From Endozoicomonas gorgoniicola (GTDB lineage Bacteria > Pseudomonadota > Gammaproteobacteria > Pseudomonadales > Endozoicomonadaceae), in the NCBI RefSeq assembly GCF_025562715.2, contig NZ_JAPFCC010000001.1, positions 4,949,501 to 5,013,500 of the forward strand: a stretch of DNA of 64,000 nucleotides. Direction: 5' to 3'. Made by a program: the position numbers and the translations under genes. The notes under the pieces are model-generated. The model did no database searches. It was given only the letters and a program-made list of their open reading frames with translations, and was not told the DNA's origin. Shown one piece after another: positions 26,302 through 35,918 of this stretch. Every line of letters starts with the position of its first letter. The first letter of the stretch is position 1.

Positions 26302-27060
26302 ATGTCTCAAACACTAATAAGCCTTAACAAGGTCACTCATGCTTACGGGGAGCGAACCGTACTGTCCAATATTTCTCTGGAGCTGAAGCCAGAGGAAATC
26401 GTAACGCTGATCGGCCCAAATGGCGCAGGAAAAACGACACTGGTTCGTGTTGTTCTGGGCTTGCAAAAACCTGACTCAGGACAGAGAACCATCAAACGTG
26501 GTTTACGAATCGGTTATATGCCACAGAAGCTCTACGTGGATAACACCATGCCCCTGACCGTTAAGCGCTTCCTGTCCCTGACTAACCAGCCACTTTCAGA
26601 CGTAAAAAACGCCCTGGGCAGAACCGGGGTAGAGCATGTCATTAACTCTCCGGTTCAGTCCCTGTCCGGAGGTGAGCTGCAGAGAACCCTGCTGGCCAGG
26701 GCGCTGCTACATAAGCCACACCTGCTGGTGCTGGATGAACCGGTTCAGGGTGTCGATGTCAACGGGCAGAAGGAGCTTTATAAACTGATCACTGAGTTGA
26801 GGAATGAGCAGGGGTGCTCAGTACTTATGGTATCCCACGACCTGCACCTGGTCATGGCTTCTACCGACAAGGTAGTTTGCCTGAACCATCATATCTGCTG
26901 TTCTGGCTCCCCTCTTCAGGTACGACAGGACCCGGCCTACCTCAAACTGTTCGGCAGAGAATCAGACGAGCTGGCGATTTACACTCATCATCATGATCAT
27001 GAACACACCTTAAAAGGGAATGTTGTTCACAAGGCTGATGGTAATGGAGACACGCCATGA
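26302..27060 (+). CDS. znuC: Zinc ABC transporter ATPase
   Basis: Powers zinc import with ZnuB and ZnuA. Walker A GPNGAGKTT, signature LSGGELQR, Walker B LLVLDEPVQGVD and the switch MVSHDLHLV are intact. The C-terminus has a His cluster (YTHHHDHEH) often seen in ZnuC. Its stop overlaps the znuB start by 4 bp, indicating coupled translation. Confidence 0.95.
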   Translation: MSQTLISLNKVTHAYGERTVLSNISLELKPEEIVTLIGPNGAGKTTLVRVVLGLQKPDSGQRTIKRGLRIGYMPQKLYVDNTMPLTVKRFLSLTNQPLSDVKNALGRTGVEHVINSPVQSLSGGELQRTLLARALLHKPHLLVLDEPVQGVDVNGQKELYKLITELRNEQGCSVLMVSHDLHLVMASTDKVVCLNHHICCSGSPLQVRQDPAYLKLFGRESDELAIYTHHHDHEHTLKGNVVHKADGNGDTP

Positions 27061-27848
27061 TTTCTGATCTGCTGCTCCATGCAATGCTCGCTGGCTTTGG
27101 TGTGGCCCTGATCGCCGGCCCCCTGGGTTGTTTTGTGGTCTGGCAACGTATGGCTTACTTTGGCGATACGCTCTCTCATTCAGCCCTGCTTGGGGTCGCC
27201 ATTGGCTTATTGCTGGATATTGACCTGAACCTTGCGGTTATCTTCTGCTCACTGCTTCTGGCCCTGATTCTGGTACTGATGCAAAACCAGAAACGCATGG
27301 CTTCAGACACACTGCTGGGCATACTGGCTCACAGCAGTTTATCCATCGGTCTGGTCGCTGTCAGTTTTGCCGGTAATGTGCGGATCGATATGATGTCCTA
27401 TCTGTTCGGTGATCTTCTGGCCACCGGTGTACAAGACCTGTACTGGATTTATGGCGGCGGGGTCATTGTGCTTGGTGCCCTGATCTGGCTCTGGCGTCCA
27501 CTGCTGGCCATGACCGTTCACGCAGAGCTGGCCCAGGTAGAAGGCTTTCCGGTACAAAGAGTCAGACTGGTGTTAACCCTACTGATGGCGCTGGTGATTG
27601 CTATTGCCATGAAAATTGTTGGCGTTCTGCTGATCACTTCCCTCATGATCATTCCTGCTGCCACCGCCCAGAAATTTGCACGGACACCAGAGCAAATGGC
27701 TGCACTGTCGAGTGGCTTCGGCTTGCTGGGCGTGTCCGGCGGACTCTCTGCTTCGTGGCATCTGGATACCCCGGCAGGTCCGTCTGTCGTTGTCGTCTGT
27801 TTTCTAATGTTCCTGCTCAGTATGATTTATACGACTATTCGTGAGTAA
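27057..27848 (+). CDS. znuB: Zinc ABC transporter permease
   Basis: Inner-membrane permease with about seven or eight hydrophobic segments across 263 residues. The ABC-3 family N-terminal signature is present (GCFVVWQRMAYFGDTLSHSA), as is the helix VLLITSLMIIPAATA. Last gene of the zur-znuC-znuB operon; a terminator-like hairpin follows. Confidence 0.94.
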   Translation: MISDLLLHAMLAGFGVALIAGPLGCFVVWQRMAYFGDTLSHSALLGVAIGLLLDIDLNLAVIFCSLLLALILVLMQNQKRMASDTLLGILAHSSLSIGLVAVSFAGNVRIDMMSYLFGDLLATGVQDLYWIYGGGVIVLGALIWLWRPLLAMTVHAELAQVEGFPVQRVRLVLTLLMALVIAIAMKIVGVLLITSLMIIPAATAQKFARTPEQMAALSSGFGLLGVSGGLSASWHLDTPAGPSVVVVCFLMFLLSMIYTTIRE

Positions 27849-27875
27849 TATAAGTCCCTGACTTTATTGTTATTT

Positions 27876-27905
27876 CACCCGGTTTTGATGACCGGGTGAT
27901 TTATT
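27876..27905 (+). terminator. Terminator of the zur-znuCB operon
   Basis: TCACCCGG and CCGGGTGA form an 8-bp stem around TTTTGATGA, followed by TTTATT, about 30 bp after the znuB stop. Confidence 0.6.
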
Positions 27906-27918
27906 CAGGCAGATACTG

Positions 27919-29313
27919 TTAAAAATGGTATTGCAGATAAACAGTATTAAAATTACTGCCGCCCTTTATACGACCAAACTGGGATGCCTGTTTAAAAATA
28001 GAAGACCGATGATGCATACTGTAACCCACCCACAGGTTTTCCAGAGACTTACTGTGGACAAGATCACCCACGTTAGCGTCGAAGCTGACATCCAGATAGT
28101 TCATCAGCTTGCTGCCTTCACTGTCATGCTTGTTCATCTCCTGCCATTCGTTGTAGGTCAACCTGCTGACATAAGACAAACCTTCCGCAAGACCAAAACG
28201 CCAGCGAACCGGCCAGGTGAAGTTGTAATAAGCCTTGATGGAAACAATCCCTTCCCAGACCGGGTCCTGAACCTTTCTGCCATTCTCGTCTACTTTGTTT
28301 TTTTCATAGTGGTAGACGATACCGCTGTGAAGATAAATATCCACGGGATAGCCCAGCCACCCCTGTCGTAACGGATGACCGTAAAAGACAGAACTCATCT
28401 GATTGTTGTAGGGGTCACGTTCGGATTGAAAGCTAAGGATATCTCCCATATCCGACGGGGTCGCCCAGCCATGAGCCCCTCGCAGATAGGAACCTTCAGC
28501 CATGGCAGGAACCGTTCCGGTGCCTTTGGAAGGCTCATCAAAGTAGACAAAGCCAAGCCTGACAGCACCAAAGCCATTGCTGTCCACACTGGGTGAATGA
28601 CGGGCGTTGGCATCCAGGTAAACGTACTCCAGGGAACCGGTTAAATAGAGTCCGTTCAGCAATGGGTAACGCAGGCTGACACCTGCTTCTGCCTCAATGC
28701 CTGCATCAATGTTCTGGCCATTGAACTCTTCATAATCACTCAGGCCATAGTAGTAGCTGTTAAATTTTTTGGATTTGTAACGCAGACCTACCCTCGGTTT
28801 AAGTTCCAGCTTACCGTATTGCAGCTGCCAGTCGTGGCCGGCATAAAACTGTGACCGGGACAGAGAACGGGTTTCGGTCAACGCCTCAAGGCGCCAGCTA
28901 CGATTGTCGTTTACCCGATGAACCCACTGTACCCCCCAGTCCAGGGAATCTTCCTGATACTGGTTTTGCAGGCGATGAGGAATGCTGACAAAACGACGTT
29001 TAATGACGGCGTTGATGTGATTGTCATCATCTTCATAAGCTTTCAACCCCCATTCCAGATCGCGCAGGAAGATGGTTTCGCCTTCATAAAAAATCTGCGG
29101 AATGACCGTCCCTACAGAATCGGCTCGATCAACCTTATAAGGAATAGTGCTATGACGAAAAGAAACCCCAATCCCCCATTGACCGCTATTTGTCGTAGAA
29201 GCTATTGCTGCCTTAGAAACCGTTGCTGTCGTACAGGCCGCAACAGTGAAGATAGAAGCCATCGTTTTCAGGATCATTTTTCTGTGTCGGTCAGTGACAT
29301 TGTTATTGGGCAT
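27919..29313 (-). CDS. MipA/OmpV-like outer membrane protein
   Basis: Signal-bearing beta-barrel protein of 464 residues ending in Phe (NTVYLQYHF), as outer membrane proteins do. The start of the barrel (WGIGVSFRHSTIPYK) and the spread of alternating aromatic strands suit the MipA/OmpV family, though that family is usually about 250 residues. The C-terminal strand region (WVGYSMHHRSSIF...GRIKGGSNFNTVYL) resembles the end of small barrel enzymes such as lipid A-modifying proteins, so this may be a larger or duplicated barrel. A start at the thirteenth codon is possible. Confidence 0.7.
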   Translation of the reverse strand: MPNNNVTDRHRKMILKTMASIFTVAACTTATVSKAAIASTTNSGQWGIGVSFRHSTIPYKVDRADSVGTVIPQIFYEGETIFLRDLEWGLKAYEDDDNHINAVIKRRFVSIPHRLQNQYQEDSLDWGVQWVHRVNDNRSWRLEALTETRSLSRSQFYAGHDWQLQYGKLELKPRVGLRYKSKKFNSYYYGLSDYEEFNGQNIDAGIEAEAGVSLRYPLLNGLYLTGSLEYVYLDANARHSPSVDSNGFGAVRLGFVYFDEPSKGTGTVPAMAEGSYLRGAHGWATPSDMGDILSFQSERDPYNNQMSSVFYGHPLRQGWLGYPVDIYLHSGIVYHYEKNKVDENGRKVQDPVWEGIVSIKAYYNFTWPVRWRFGLAEGLSYVSRLTYNEWQEMNKHDSEGSKLMNYLDVSFDANVGDLVHSKSLENLWVGYSMHHRSSIFKQASQFGRIKGGSNFNTVYLQYHF

Positions 29314-29423
29314 AGATAGTTCGGGTTGTTCAATTAACTTACTGGCAAGGAGAACAGTAATTTGTAAACCTCACCGCCTTCTCTAAAAGATGACGGTGAT
29401 ATATTTATGGTATCAAACCCGGA

Positions 29424-30332
29424 TTATGCAGCCAGAGTCTTTTGAATCCACGGCCATGCCTGCTTCTTACGGCTCAGGGTATCTTCCATCTGCACCCAGC
29501 GGTCGGCACTGTCGGACTTCAGCTTTTCAGCCCACTCACCCTGCACCAGCAGGCGAGTGGTTGAAGACGTGATATCCGTCAGCATCAGAGCAGCCAGTTT
29601 GAAACCGCCTTGTACGCAGCGAGCCTGTAACTCAGCGTCCAGAGCTTCCATTTTATCTTCAACCTGCTCGAAGCTGGCGATTTCCAACTGACCTACCACT
29701 ACGTTGGCACCGTTAATGGCATACTGCTTCAGGTCACGGTCTACCAGGCTGTCGATAGTCAGGCCGTCCAGATTGGTCTTGGCACGCAGCAGACGATCAG
29801 CAAAGTCATACAGGCTGATACCCGCTTCCTCAGCCAGCAGTCTGGCGGCTTCGCGGTCTTTATCGGTACAGGTTGGAGAGCGGAAAGCAACGGTGTCACT
29901 GATGATGGCACCCAGCATCAGAATGGCAACAGAACGCTCGATCTTCACGCTTTCCATACGGAACAGATTGAACAGAATGGTAGAGCTGCAACCCACAGGC
30001 CAGATCCACATTTCCAGCGGATTAACAGTGGTCAGGTCGCCCAGTCGATGGTGGTCAATTACACCCATGATATCGGCTTTATCGAGACCTTCTGGCCCCT
30101 GACCCAGATCGGTGAAATCCACCAGCCATACTTTTTTACCTTCAACACTTTCACACAGAGCAGGCGCTTCAACTCCAGCTTCATTCAGGATAAAAGCAGT
30201 TTCGCCAGTGACTTCACCCTGGGCAACCGCAACCGCTTCAACACTGCGGGAAATTTTCAGCCACTCAGCAGCAACCAGTGATGAACAAATACTATCGGAA
30301 TCGGGATTACTGTGACCTACAACCTGGATCAT
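29424..30332 (-). CDS. ppaC: Manganese-dependent inorganic pyrophosphatase
   Basis: Family II (DHH) pyrophosphatase that splits PPi to phosphate. Metal-binding motifs: GHSNPDSDS (His7, Asp10, Asp12), WLVDFTDLGQ, VIDHHRLGD, and the C-terminal DHHA2 domain with SSTTRLLVQGE. The length of 302 matches the family. Soluble type I pyrophosphatase is the usual form in gammaproteobacteria, so this may be accessory. Confidence 0.94.
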   Translation of the reverse strand: MIQVVGHSNPDSDSICSSLVAAEWLKISRSVEAVAVAQGEVTGETAFILNEAGVEAPALCESVEGKKVWLVDFTDLGQGPEGLDKADIMGVIDHHRLGDLTTVNPLEMWIWPVGCSSTILFNLFRMESVKIERSVAILMLGAIISDTVAFRSPTCTDKDREAARLLAEEAGISLYDFADRLLRAKTNLDGLTIDSLVDRDLKQYAINGANVVVGQLEIASFEQVEDKMEALDAELQARCVQGGFKLAALMLTDITSSTTRLLVQGEWAEKLKSDSADRWVQMEDTLSRKKQAWPWIQKTLAA

Positions 30333-30547
30333 TATGTTCTCGTGTTTTTAATCTGATAACTTAGCCCAGTGCATGACTGTAGTCACCGTGTTGTGTGCCG
30401 CTTCGCTCTACCCAACCTGCGAATACGTCGACGTAACACATTAGTGTCAATGCACTGGCTTCAAAAAACACGCAGTGTATCGAAGTAAAGGTCTGGCTCA
30501 ATATAAGTAATTCGCCATATATCGCCTGATGTTTTTAAGAATGTCCT

Positions 30548-31210
30548 TTAGCGCCTGTAGTTTTCATCAACAGCAGTCATGATCCGGGTAAGCTTTGCGG
30601 GCTCCAGAGGTGGTCTGATAAAACCGTGGTATTCGCCTGCCGGGTTGATGATGGCCAGATTAGCACCGTGATCGACCAGATAAAATTCATCCTCAGGGTC
30701 AAGCACTGGTGTATAGGGCATATTAAGCTGCACCGTGAGGTCATGAATGTTTTTTACCTCTCCGGTCACACCAATAAAATCTTTGTTAAAGTAAGGCACA
30801 TAGCCTTTCAGCTTCTCAACAGTATCTCGACGAGGGTCAACGGAGACCAGCACATACCTCATCTGTTGAGCCAGATTTATATTGTCCTGCTTTAGTTGTT
30901 TATCCATTCCATTCAACTGGCTCAGTGTGATTGGGCAGATATCCGGACAGAATGTGTAGCCAAAGTACATCAGTGTCCACTGGCCCTTCTGACTACCATT
31001 GTTGTATATTTTGCCATTGTGGTCTGTCAGGTCGGCCATCTGGAATGATCGGGGAGCCTCAAACACGACGGTGCCCATTTTCTGCAGGTCTTCGAGAGAA
31101 ATAGACGGCCTGGTTGTGTATTTATAAAACGTTAAACCAAACACCATGGCTACAACCGCAAGAAGTAACAGTACGGTTTTACTGACATTGCCTTTTATCT
31201 GTTTTTTCAT
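30548..31210 (-). CDS. SCO1/SenC copper chaperone for cytochrome oxidase
   Basis: Membrane-anchored thioredoxin-fold protein that helps build the CuA centre. One N-terminal transmembrane helix is followed by FGYTFCPDICPITLSQL with the copper-binding CxxxC and a distal LVDHGANL with the His ligand. Last gene in the oxidase assembly series, 102 bp after ctaB. Confidence 0.93.
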   Translation of the reverse strand: MKKQIKGNVSKTVLLLLAVVAMVFGLTFYKYTTRPSISLEDLQKMGTVVFEAPRSFQMADLTDHNGKIYNNGSQKGQWTLMYFGYTFCPDICPITLSQLNGMDKQLKQDNINLAQQMRYVLVSVDPRRDTVEKLKGYVPYFNKDFIGVTGEVKNIHDLTVQLNMPYTPVLDPEDEFYLVDHGANLAIINPAGEYHGFIRPPLEPAKLTRIMTAVDENYRR

Positions 31211-31243
31211 GCGGCTCTCTCTTTATTTACTACGAATGCTTTA

Positions 31244-31299
31244 CTAGTACATCGTCCCAACCTACGCAACACGTCAAAGTCATTGAATTCATGTACTAG
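31244..31299. repeat. Inverted repeat between ctaB and the SCO gene
   Basis: CTAGTACAT (31244-31252) and ATGTACTAG (31291-31299) are perfect complements 38 bp apart. It may form an intercistronic hairpin. Confidence 0.5.
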
Positions 31300-31311
31300 A
31301 AAACTGTTCTT

Positions 31312-32199
31312 TTAAAATGTCGTGTAATGATCTGCCAGTAAAAATACAAACAGCAACATCAGATACGTGATGGAGTATTTGAACGTCTTAATGGCAGCAT
31401 GGGGACGACTGTCACGCATCAGGGCAACTGACCAGTACAGGAATCGCCCCCCCAGCCCCAAAGCACCTGCCAGATAGAGTAAACCACTCATTCCCGTGAG
31501 AAAAGGCAGCACGCTGACCAGAATCATAATCACGGTATAAAGCACGATATGCAGTTTGGTATAGGCCTCGCCATGGGTGACTGGCAGCATGGGAATGTCA
31601 GCTTTGGCGTATTCTTTTTTACGGTGAATAGCCAGAGCCCAGAAGTGCGGAGGTGTCCAGGCAAAGATGATCAGCACCAGCAGCAGGGCATTACCATCAA
31701 ACTGTCCTGTTACCGATGTCCAGCCCAGCAAGGGAGGAGCGGCTCCAGCCAGCCCGCCAATCACAATATTTTGTGGCGTCGCGCGCTTTAAGAACGACGT
31801 GTAAACCACGGCATAACCTATTAAGGACGCCAGAGTCAGCCAAGCGGTCAGGGGGTTAACCAGCCAGACCAGAATAGCCATCCCCGTTACGCCCAGAACA
31901 AAGGCAAAGGTTATTGCCTGTGCGGGGGCGATTCTTCCTTCTGCTACCGGTCGCTTGTGCGTTCGAGCCATGATGTTATCAATGCGCCGGTCAACCACAT
32001 GGTTGATAACCGCTGCTGAAGCGGCGGACAAAGCGATGCCAGTATTACCAAACAACAGTACATCCAGTGGCACAATACCCGGCGTTGCCAGGCACATGCC
32101 TATCACCACCGTCAGCACCATCAGCGCAACCACTTTGGGCTTGGTCAGTTCCAGATAGTCCTTCCACTGGACGGGTTCGCTGTACGTTACCTTGTTCAT
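31312..32199 (-). CDS. ctaB: Protohaem IX farnesyltransferase (haem O synthase)
   Basis: UbiA-family membrane prenyltransferase that makes haem O for the aa3 oxidase. LTKPKVV and the Asp-rich loops NHVVDRRIDNIMARTHKRP and HKRP-type residues are present, with about eight hydrophobic helices. The ATG at 32199 is favoured by GAGGAAG six bases upstream; the frame extends to 32214, overlapping the ctaA stop. Confidence 0.94.
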   Translation of the reverse strand: MNKVTYSEPVQWKDYLELTKPKVVALMVLTVVIGMCLATPGIVPLDVLLFGNTGIALSAASAAVINHVVDRRIDNIMARTHKRPVAEGRIAPAQAITFAFVLGVTGMAILVWLVNPLTAWLTLASLIGYAVVYTSFLKRATPQNIVIGGLAGAAPPLLGWTSVTGQFDGNALLLVLIIFAWTPPHFWALAIHRKKEYAKADIPMLPVTHGEAYTKLHIVLYTVIMILVSVLPFLTGMSGLLYLAGALGLGGRFLYWSVALMRDSRPHAAIKTFKYSITYLMLLFVFLLADHYTTF

Positions 32200-32210
32200 A
32201 ACAAGCTTCC

Positions 32211-33245
32211 TCATTCATCCCCTGAAACATGCAATCGATAATTTAAAGCTACCAGAGACAGCAGTAGCAAAGCCCCAAATAAATTATGTGCAACAGCCAC
32301 CGGTAATGGCAGGTGCCAGACAATATTGCTGAGCCCCAGAATCACCTGAATCGTCAAAATAAACACCACGCTGACCGCTATTTTTTTCAGGCTGGAGCGT
32401 GAACTGTAAGACAGTTGTCTACTGTATCGGAGTACTCTGACTGATAGCAGCAATAACACCAGCACTGTTATTAAAGCACCCATTCGATGAGTCAGATGAA
32501 TAGCGGTTCGGGCAGCAGAGTCCATTTGCCCTCCCAGATAGTTCGGGCCAATCTCCTGAGTGATATCAAACCCTTCGGCAAAGTCAGTGGGCGGCAGCCA
32601 CTGCCCCTGACACATAGGCAGATCAGGGCAGGCGAGCGCTGCATAGTTTGAGCTGATCCAGCCTCCCAGGGTGATTTGCACAATCGCTACCAGTAAACCT
32701 GCCATGCTCAAAACCTTTAAACCCTTAAGAGCGTCTGAAGGCAGTTTTTTCCAGCCCATGCCAGACAGCCGAAGCGTCAGAAGGAACAACAGACTGAAGG
32801 TGGCAAAGCCTCCCAGCAGGTGCAATGTCACTACCTGAGGCCACAGCTTCAGCGTAACTGTCCACATGCCAAAAGCAGCCTGCAGAATAATCAGTCCCAG
32901 GATAAAGAAAGGAAGAACAACCGGCTGACCCGGCTCTTTACGGTGCTTCCACGAAACCAGTGCAATACTCAGCACCACCAGAAGCAACAGGCCCGCTACA
33001 TAGCGATGAATCATTTCCGCCCAGCCTTTTCCAACTTCTACAGGAGAGTCGGGGAATAAAGCTTCTGCCACGGCTATTTCCCTGGCGGTTTCAGGAACGG
33101 TTAACTGTCCATAACAGCCAGGCCAGTCAGGGCAGCCCAGACCCGCATGAACCAGCCGTGTATAAGCCCCCAGAACTACTACAACCATTGCCAGGGCAGT
33201 GGCAAACAGTGCCAGATAAAAGCCCTTCTTTTTAACCGTTCCCAT
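32211..33245 (-). CDS. ctaA: Haem A synthase (COX15/CtaA)
   Basis: Converts haem O to haem A. The 344-residue membrane protein has repeated four-helix halves with conserved haem-ligand histidines in EMIHRYVAG, LHLLGGF, IHLTHRMGA and AHNLFGAL. CPDWPGCYG and CPDLPMCQG supply the external Cys pairs. Immediately upstream of ctaB (overlap). Confidence 0.93.
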   Translation of the reverse strand: MGTVKKKGFYLALFATALAMVVVVLGAYTRLVHAGLGCPDWPGCYGQLTVPETAREIAVAEALFPDSPVEVGKGWAEMIHRYVAGLLLLVVLSIALVSWKHRKEPGQPVVLPFFILGLIILQAAFGMWTVTLKLWPQVVTLHLLGGFATFSLLFLLTLRLSGMGWKKLPSDALKGLKVLSMAGLLVAIVQITLGGWISSNYAALACPDLPMCQGQWLPPTDFAEGFDITQEIGPNYLGGQMDSAARTAIHLTHRMGALITVLVLLLLSVRVLRYSRQLSYSSRSSLKKIAVSVVFILTIQVILGLSNIVWHLPLPVAVAHNLFGALLLLSLVALNYRLHVSGDE

Positions 33246-33286
33246 ATCAGACCCTTTTATCCTGTTACTGTCGTTATTCTTACTGT

Positions 33287-33322
33287 GACTCGTGCTATGA
33301 CTCGTGCTATGACTCTTGCTAT
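33287..33322. repeat. Three 12-bp tandem repeats
   Basis: Units GACTCGTGCTAT, GACTCGTGCTAT and GACTCTTGCTAT lie between ctaA and the upstream gene. Confidence 0.85.
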
Positions 33323-33330
33323 AAAGTGTG

Positions 33331-33966
33331 CTAGCCGATTTTCGAGGCTTTCAGTAACCGCTTTAAGTCTTTAAGCAGATCTCCCCCATACTGCGCAGAC
33401 TCATACCCCATCATGACATTGCCAAGAGGGTCCACAATAAAATAACGCCCTGTTGGCCACTCCCTGAGGTCAAGCTCCTTCAGTAAAACGGCCTTATTGG
33501 CTTTAAGCCAGATAATATCGGGATGCTCCTGCTGAAAATTGTGACTCAAAGACAGATCTTCATCCGCTATAAACGTTCTCACAACCCTGTCTGTTTCCTT
33601 GCCAAGCGCAATGTGTGCCTGCCGGGTCTGGTACATAGCCTCCTGACAGGATTCAGACAAACAATCTTTACTCCCCAATACTAAAATTGCCCAGCGTCCA
33701 TCAAGATTTGCTTCAGAAAATGCCTGATCTCCCTGTATCAGGTTCAGTTGTGAGAGCGGTTTAGGCGGCAGGATCAGCTGACCTTTATTGGTTTTACCTT
33801 CAGGAATAAAGACACCTGTGAAGTACATCAGGTAAGAAAGACAGATGGCAAAGGCGGGAATTGCAAAAATCAGTAGCATCTGCAACCGACCTTTTGCTCT
33901 GCCTGGCTGGCTGTTCGGCTTTCTTTTGTTGCTTGTGTCTCTACGGTTATATTTGGCTTCCTGCAT
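33331..33966 (-). CDS. Membrane-anchored thioredoxin-like protein of the oxidase cluster
   Basis: A 211-residue protein with one N-terminal membrane helix (residues ~29-50) and a periplasmic domain predicted to be thioredoxin-like (WAILVLGSKDCLSESCQEAMYQ, later YFIVDPLGNVMMGY). It corresponds in position to PA0111 of Pseudomonas, between SURF1 and ctaA. A role in oxidase assembly is inferred from context. The 5' end overlaps the SURF1 gene by 20 bp. Confidence 0.75.
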   Translation of the reverse strand: MQEAKYNRRDTSNKRKPNSQPGRAKGRLQMLLIFAIPAFAICLSYLMYFTGVFIPEGKTNKGQLILPPKPLSQLNLIQGDQAFSEANLDGRWAILVLGSKDCLSESCQEAMYQTRQAHIALGKETDRVVRTFIADEDLSLSHNFQQEHPDIIWLKANKAVLLKELDLREWPTGRYFIVDPLGNVMMGYESAQYGGDLLKDLKRLLKASKIG

Positions 33967-34663
33967 GCTGATGTTTCCTGAATTTAATCATTTGCCAAAG
34001 ATAAAGTCCGAGCAGCACCAGCGCCATGGTGAACCACTGAAATGAGTAACCAAGGTGCTTGCCGGATGTCGTTTTCATCGTGACCGGACGAACCTGTAAA
34101 GCCCCCGGCTGCTGATCATCCAGAACCAACAACATAGATGGGATTTCAAGGTTTAATGCTGTTTTTATTTTTTGGAAGTCCAGCGTCTGGATGCGCTTGG
34201 GCCATGATTCGGCCCAGATATCTTCACCCAGAGTGAAGGCTTTTCCCAGAGGTCTATAAAGCATTCCCATTAGTTCAACTACAGTTTCAGGCGTTTTAAC
34301 GTCGGGCAATACCATTCTGGATTCACTGCCCAGCCAACCCCGGTTAACCAGCAGCGACTGTCCGTCAGTTGTCGTAAAAGGCATAATCAGCTCATACCCT
34401 GCCAGTCCGGCATAGACCTGATTGTCACGTAAAAAATAGCGGGAAGCGTCAAACCGTCCCTGTACTTTAACAGGGAGATACATGGGATCAGGAAAGCGTT
34501 TTACGTCTGAGTAAAACAGGGGAGGCATCGCCACGCGCTCAGCCAGCATCTGTTCAAGTTCCAGCTTTTGCTCATAGCGGGAAAACTGCCATAGCCCAAG
34601 GGATATCAGCAAGGGCAGCAACAGCATCACCAACAGCGACAGCTTGATTCTATACTTCAACAT
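33947..34663 (-). CDS. SURF1 family cytochrome oxidase assembly protein
   Basis: Two transmembrane helices at the ends (LLVMLLLPLLISLGLWQFSRYE; WFTMALVLLGLYLW) flank a periplasmic domain with the SURF1 signatures VPVKVQGRF-like LPVKVQGRFD, LLVNRGW and HLGYSFQWFTMAL. It assists haem A insertion into subunit I. Confidence 0.92.
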   Translation of the reverse strand: MLKYRIKLSLLVMLLLPLLISLGLWQFSRYEQKLELEQMLAERVAMPPLFYSDVKRFPDPMYLPVKVQGRFDASRYFLRDNQVYAGLAGYELIMPFTTTDGQSLLVNRGWLGSESRMVLPDVKTPETVVELMGMLYRPLGKAFTLGEDIWAESWPKRIQTLDFQKIKTALNLEIPSMLLVLDDQQPGALQVRPVTMKTTSGKHLGYSFQWFTMALVLLGLYLWQMIKFRKHQHAGSQI

Positions 34664-34775
34664 CTGGTGCTCAATCCAGTTCCACTGTTATGCTTTTTTC
34701 TTAGCCTCTTACGAGGCTCTTAAAGCTTTCGTACAAGAACTCGTTCAGCTCTAATTTAAGCAATGGAAGTCTGGT

Positions 34776-34991
34776 ATGTGGTTAAAAATTATTATTCTTA
34801 TTCTTTTCTTCGCCGTACTCGTCTGCCTGGCTCGGGGACTTTACTACCTTATCACTGACCGAAGCGGATCAGCCAGGCTTGTTAACTCCCTGACGGTACG
34901 TATCACCCTGACTGCTCTGATCATGCTGATCATTGTGTTGGCATGGCTGCACGGTGATATTCACAGCAATGCCCCCTGGTTATACCGGTAA
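34776..34991 (+). CDS. DUF2909 twin transmembrane protein
   Basis: A 71-residue membrane protein with two hydrophobic helices separated by a short loop (LITDRSGSARLVNSLTVRI), typical of DUF2909. It lies inside the oxidase cluster but on the opposite strand. Function unknown. Confidence 0.85.
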   Translation: MWLKIIILILFFAVLVCLARGLYYLITDRSGSARLVNSLTVRITLTALIMLIIVLAWLHGDIHSNAPWLYR

Positions 34992-35017
34992 ACTCATCGT
35001 ATCAATAGCTATGTTTA

Positions 35018-35908
35018 TCACAGCAGATAGACAAAGATAAACAGCCCGATCCAGACAACATCCACAAAGTGCCAGTACCAGCAGGCTGCCTCAAAGGCAA
35101 AGTGCTTTTCAGGCTCAAAATGACCTTTGAGAATTCTGAAAAACATAACGGTCAGCATCAGCGCCCCAAGGGTTACATGCGCCCCGTGGAATCCCGTCAG
35201 AATAAAGAAGGTGGAACCATAAATACCCGCACTGAGGGTTAATCCCAGCTCGTTATATGCCTCAATGTATTCTTCCGCCTGAAAGAACAAAAACGCAAAA
35301 CCGAGTATCAGGGTGGCCAACAGCCATATTTTAACTTTGGTACGCTCATCTTTACGCAAGGCGTGATGGGCAATGGTCAGAGTAATGCTGGAAGTCACCA
35401 GCAGCAGCGTGTTCAGAAGCGGAAGATGAAAAGGGTCTACAATCGCGCCAGGACCAGGAAAGGTTTCATTATCCGGTGTTTTCATCAAAGGCCATTCGGC
35501 GGTAAATTCCGGCCATAACAGCTGATTCGTCATCTCCCCATGCCCTTCACCACCCAGCCAGGGAATTGCGAACATTCGAATGTAAAACAACGCACCGAAA
35601 AAAGCGAAGAAGAACATGACTTCCGAGAAAATAAACCAGCTCATCCCCCAACGAAAACTCCGGTCCATCTGAGGGCTGTAGAGACCGGCATGAGACTCAC
35701 TGATCACATTGCCAAACCAGCCAAACAGCATATAAGCCATAATCAGCGCACCACCAAACAACACGTAGTGTGCATTAGAATCTTTCACACCGGCAGACAT
35801 ATCGTTCATCATCATGCCTGCACCCGCAAGCGTCAGAAACATGCCGACAGAGGCTATGATTGGCCACTTGCTCTGTGCCGGAACGTAATAGCTACCTTCG
35901 TCAGCCAT
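35018..35908 (-). CDS. coxC: Cytochrome c oxidase subunit III
   Basis: Integral membrane subunit of 296 residues with seven helices; conserved WGMSWFIFSEVMFFFAFF, FHLPLLNTLLLVTSSITLT, FLFFQAEEY and GFHGAHVTLG, WYWHFVDVVWI. Part of the coxB-coxA-ctaG-coxC order. Confidence 0.96.
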   Translation of the reverse strand: MADEGSYYVPAQSKWPIIASVGMFLTLAGAGMMMNDMSAGVKDSNAHYVLFGGALIMAYMLFGWFGNVISESHAGLYSPQMDRSFRWGMSWFIFSEVMFFFAFFGALFYIRMFAIPWLGGEGHGEMTNQLLWPEFTAEWPLMKTPDNETFPGPGAIVDPFHLPLLNTLLLVTSSITLTIAHHALRKDERTKVKIWLLATLILGFAFLFFQAEEYIEAYNELGLTLSAGIYGSTFFILTGFHGAHVTLGALMLTVMFFRILKGHFEPEKHFAFEAACWYWHFVDVVWIGLFIFVYLL

Positions 35909-35918
35909 TAAACTCTCC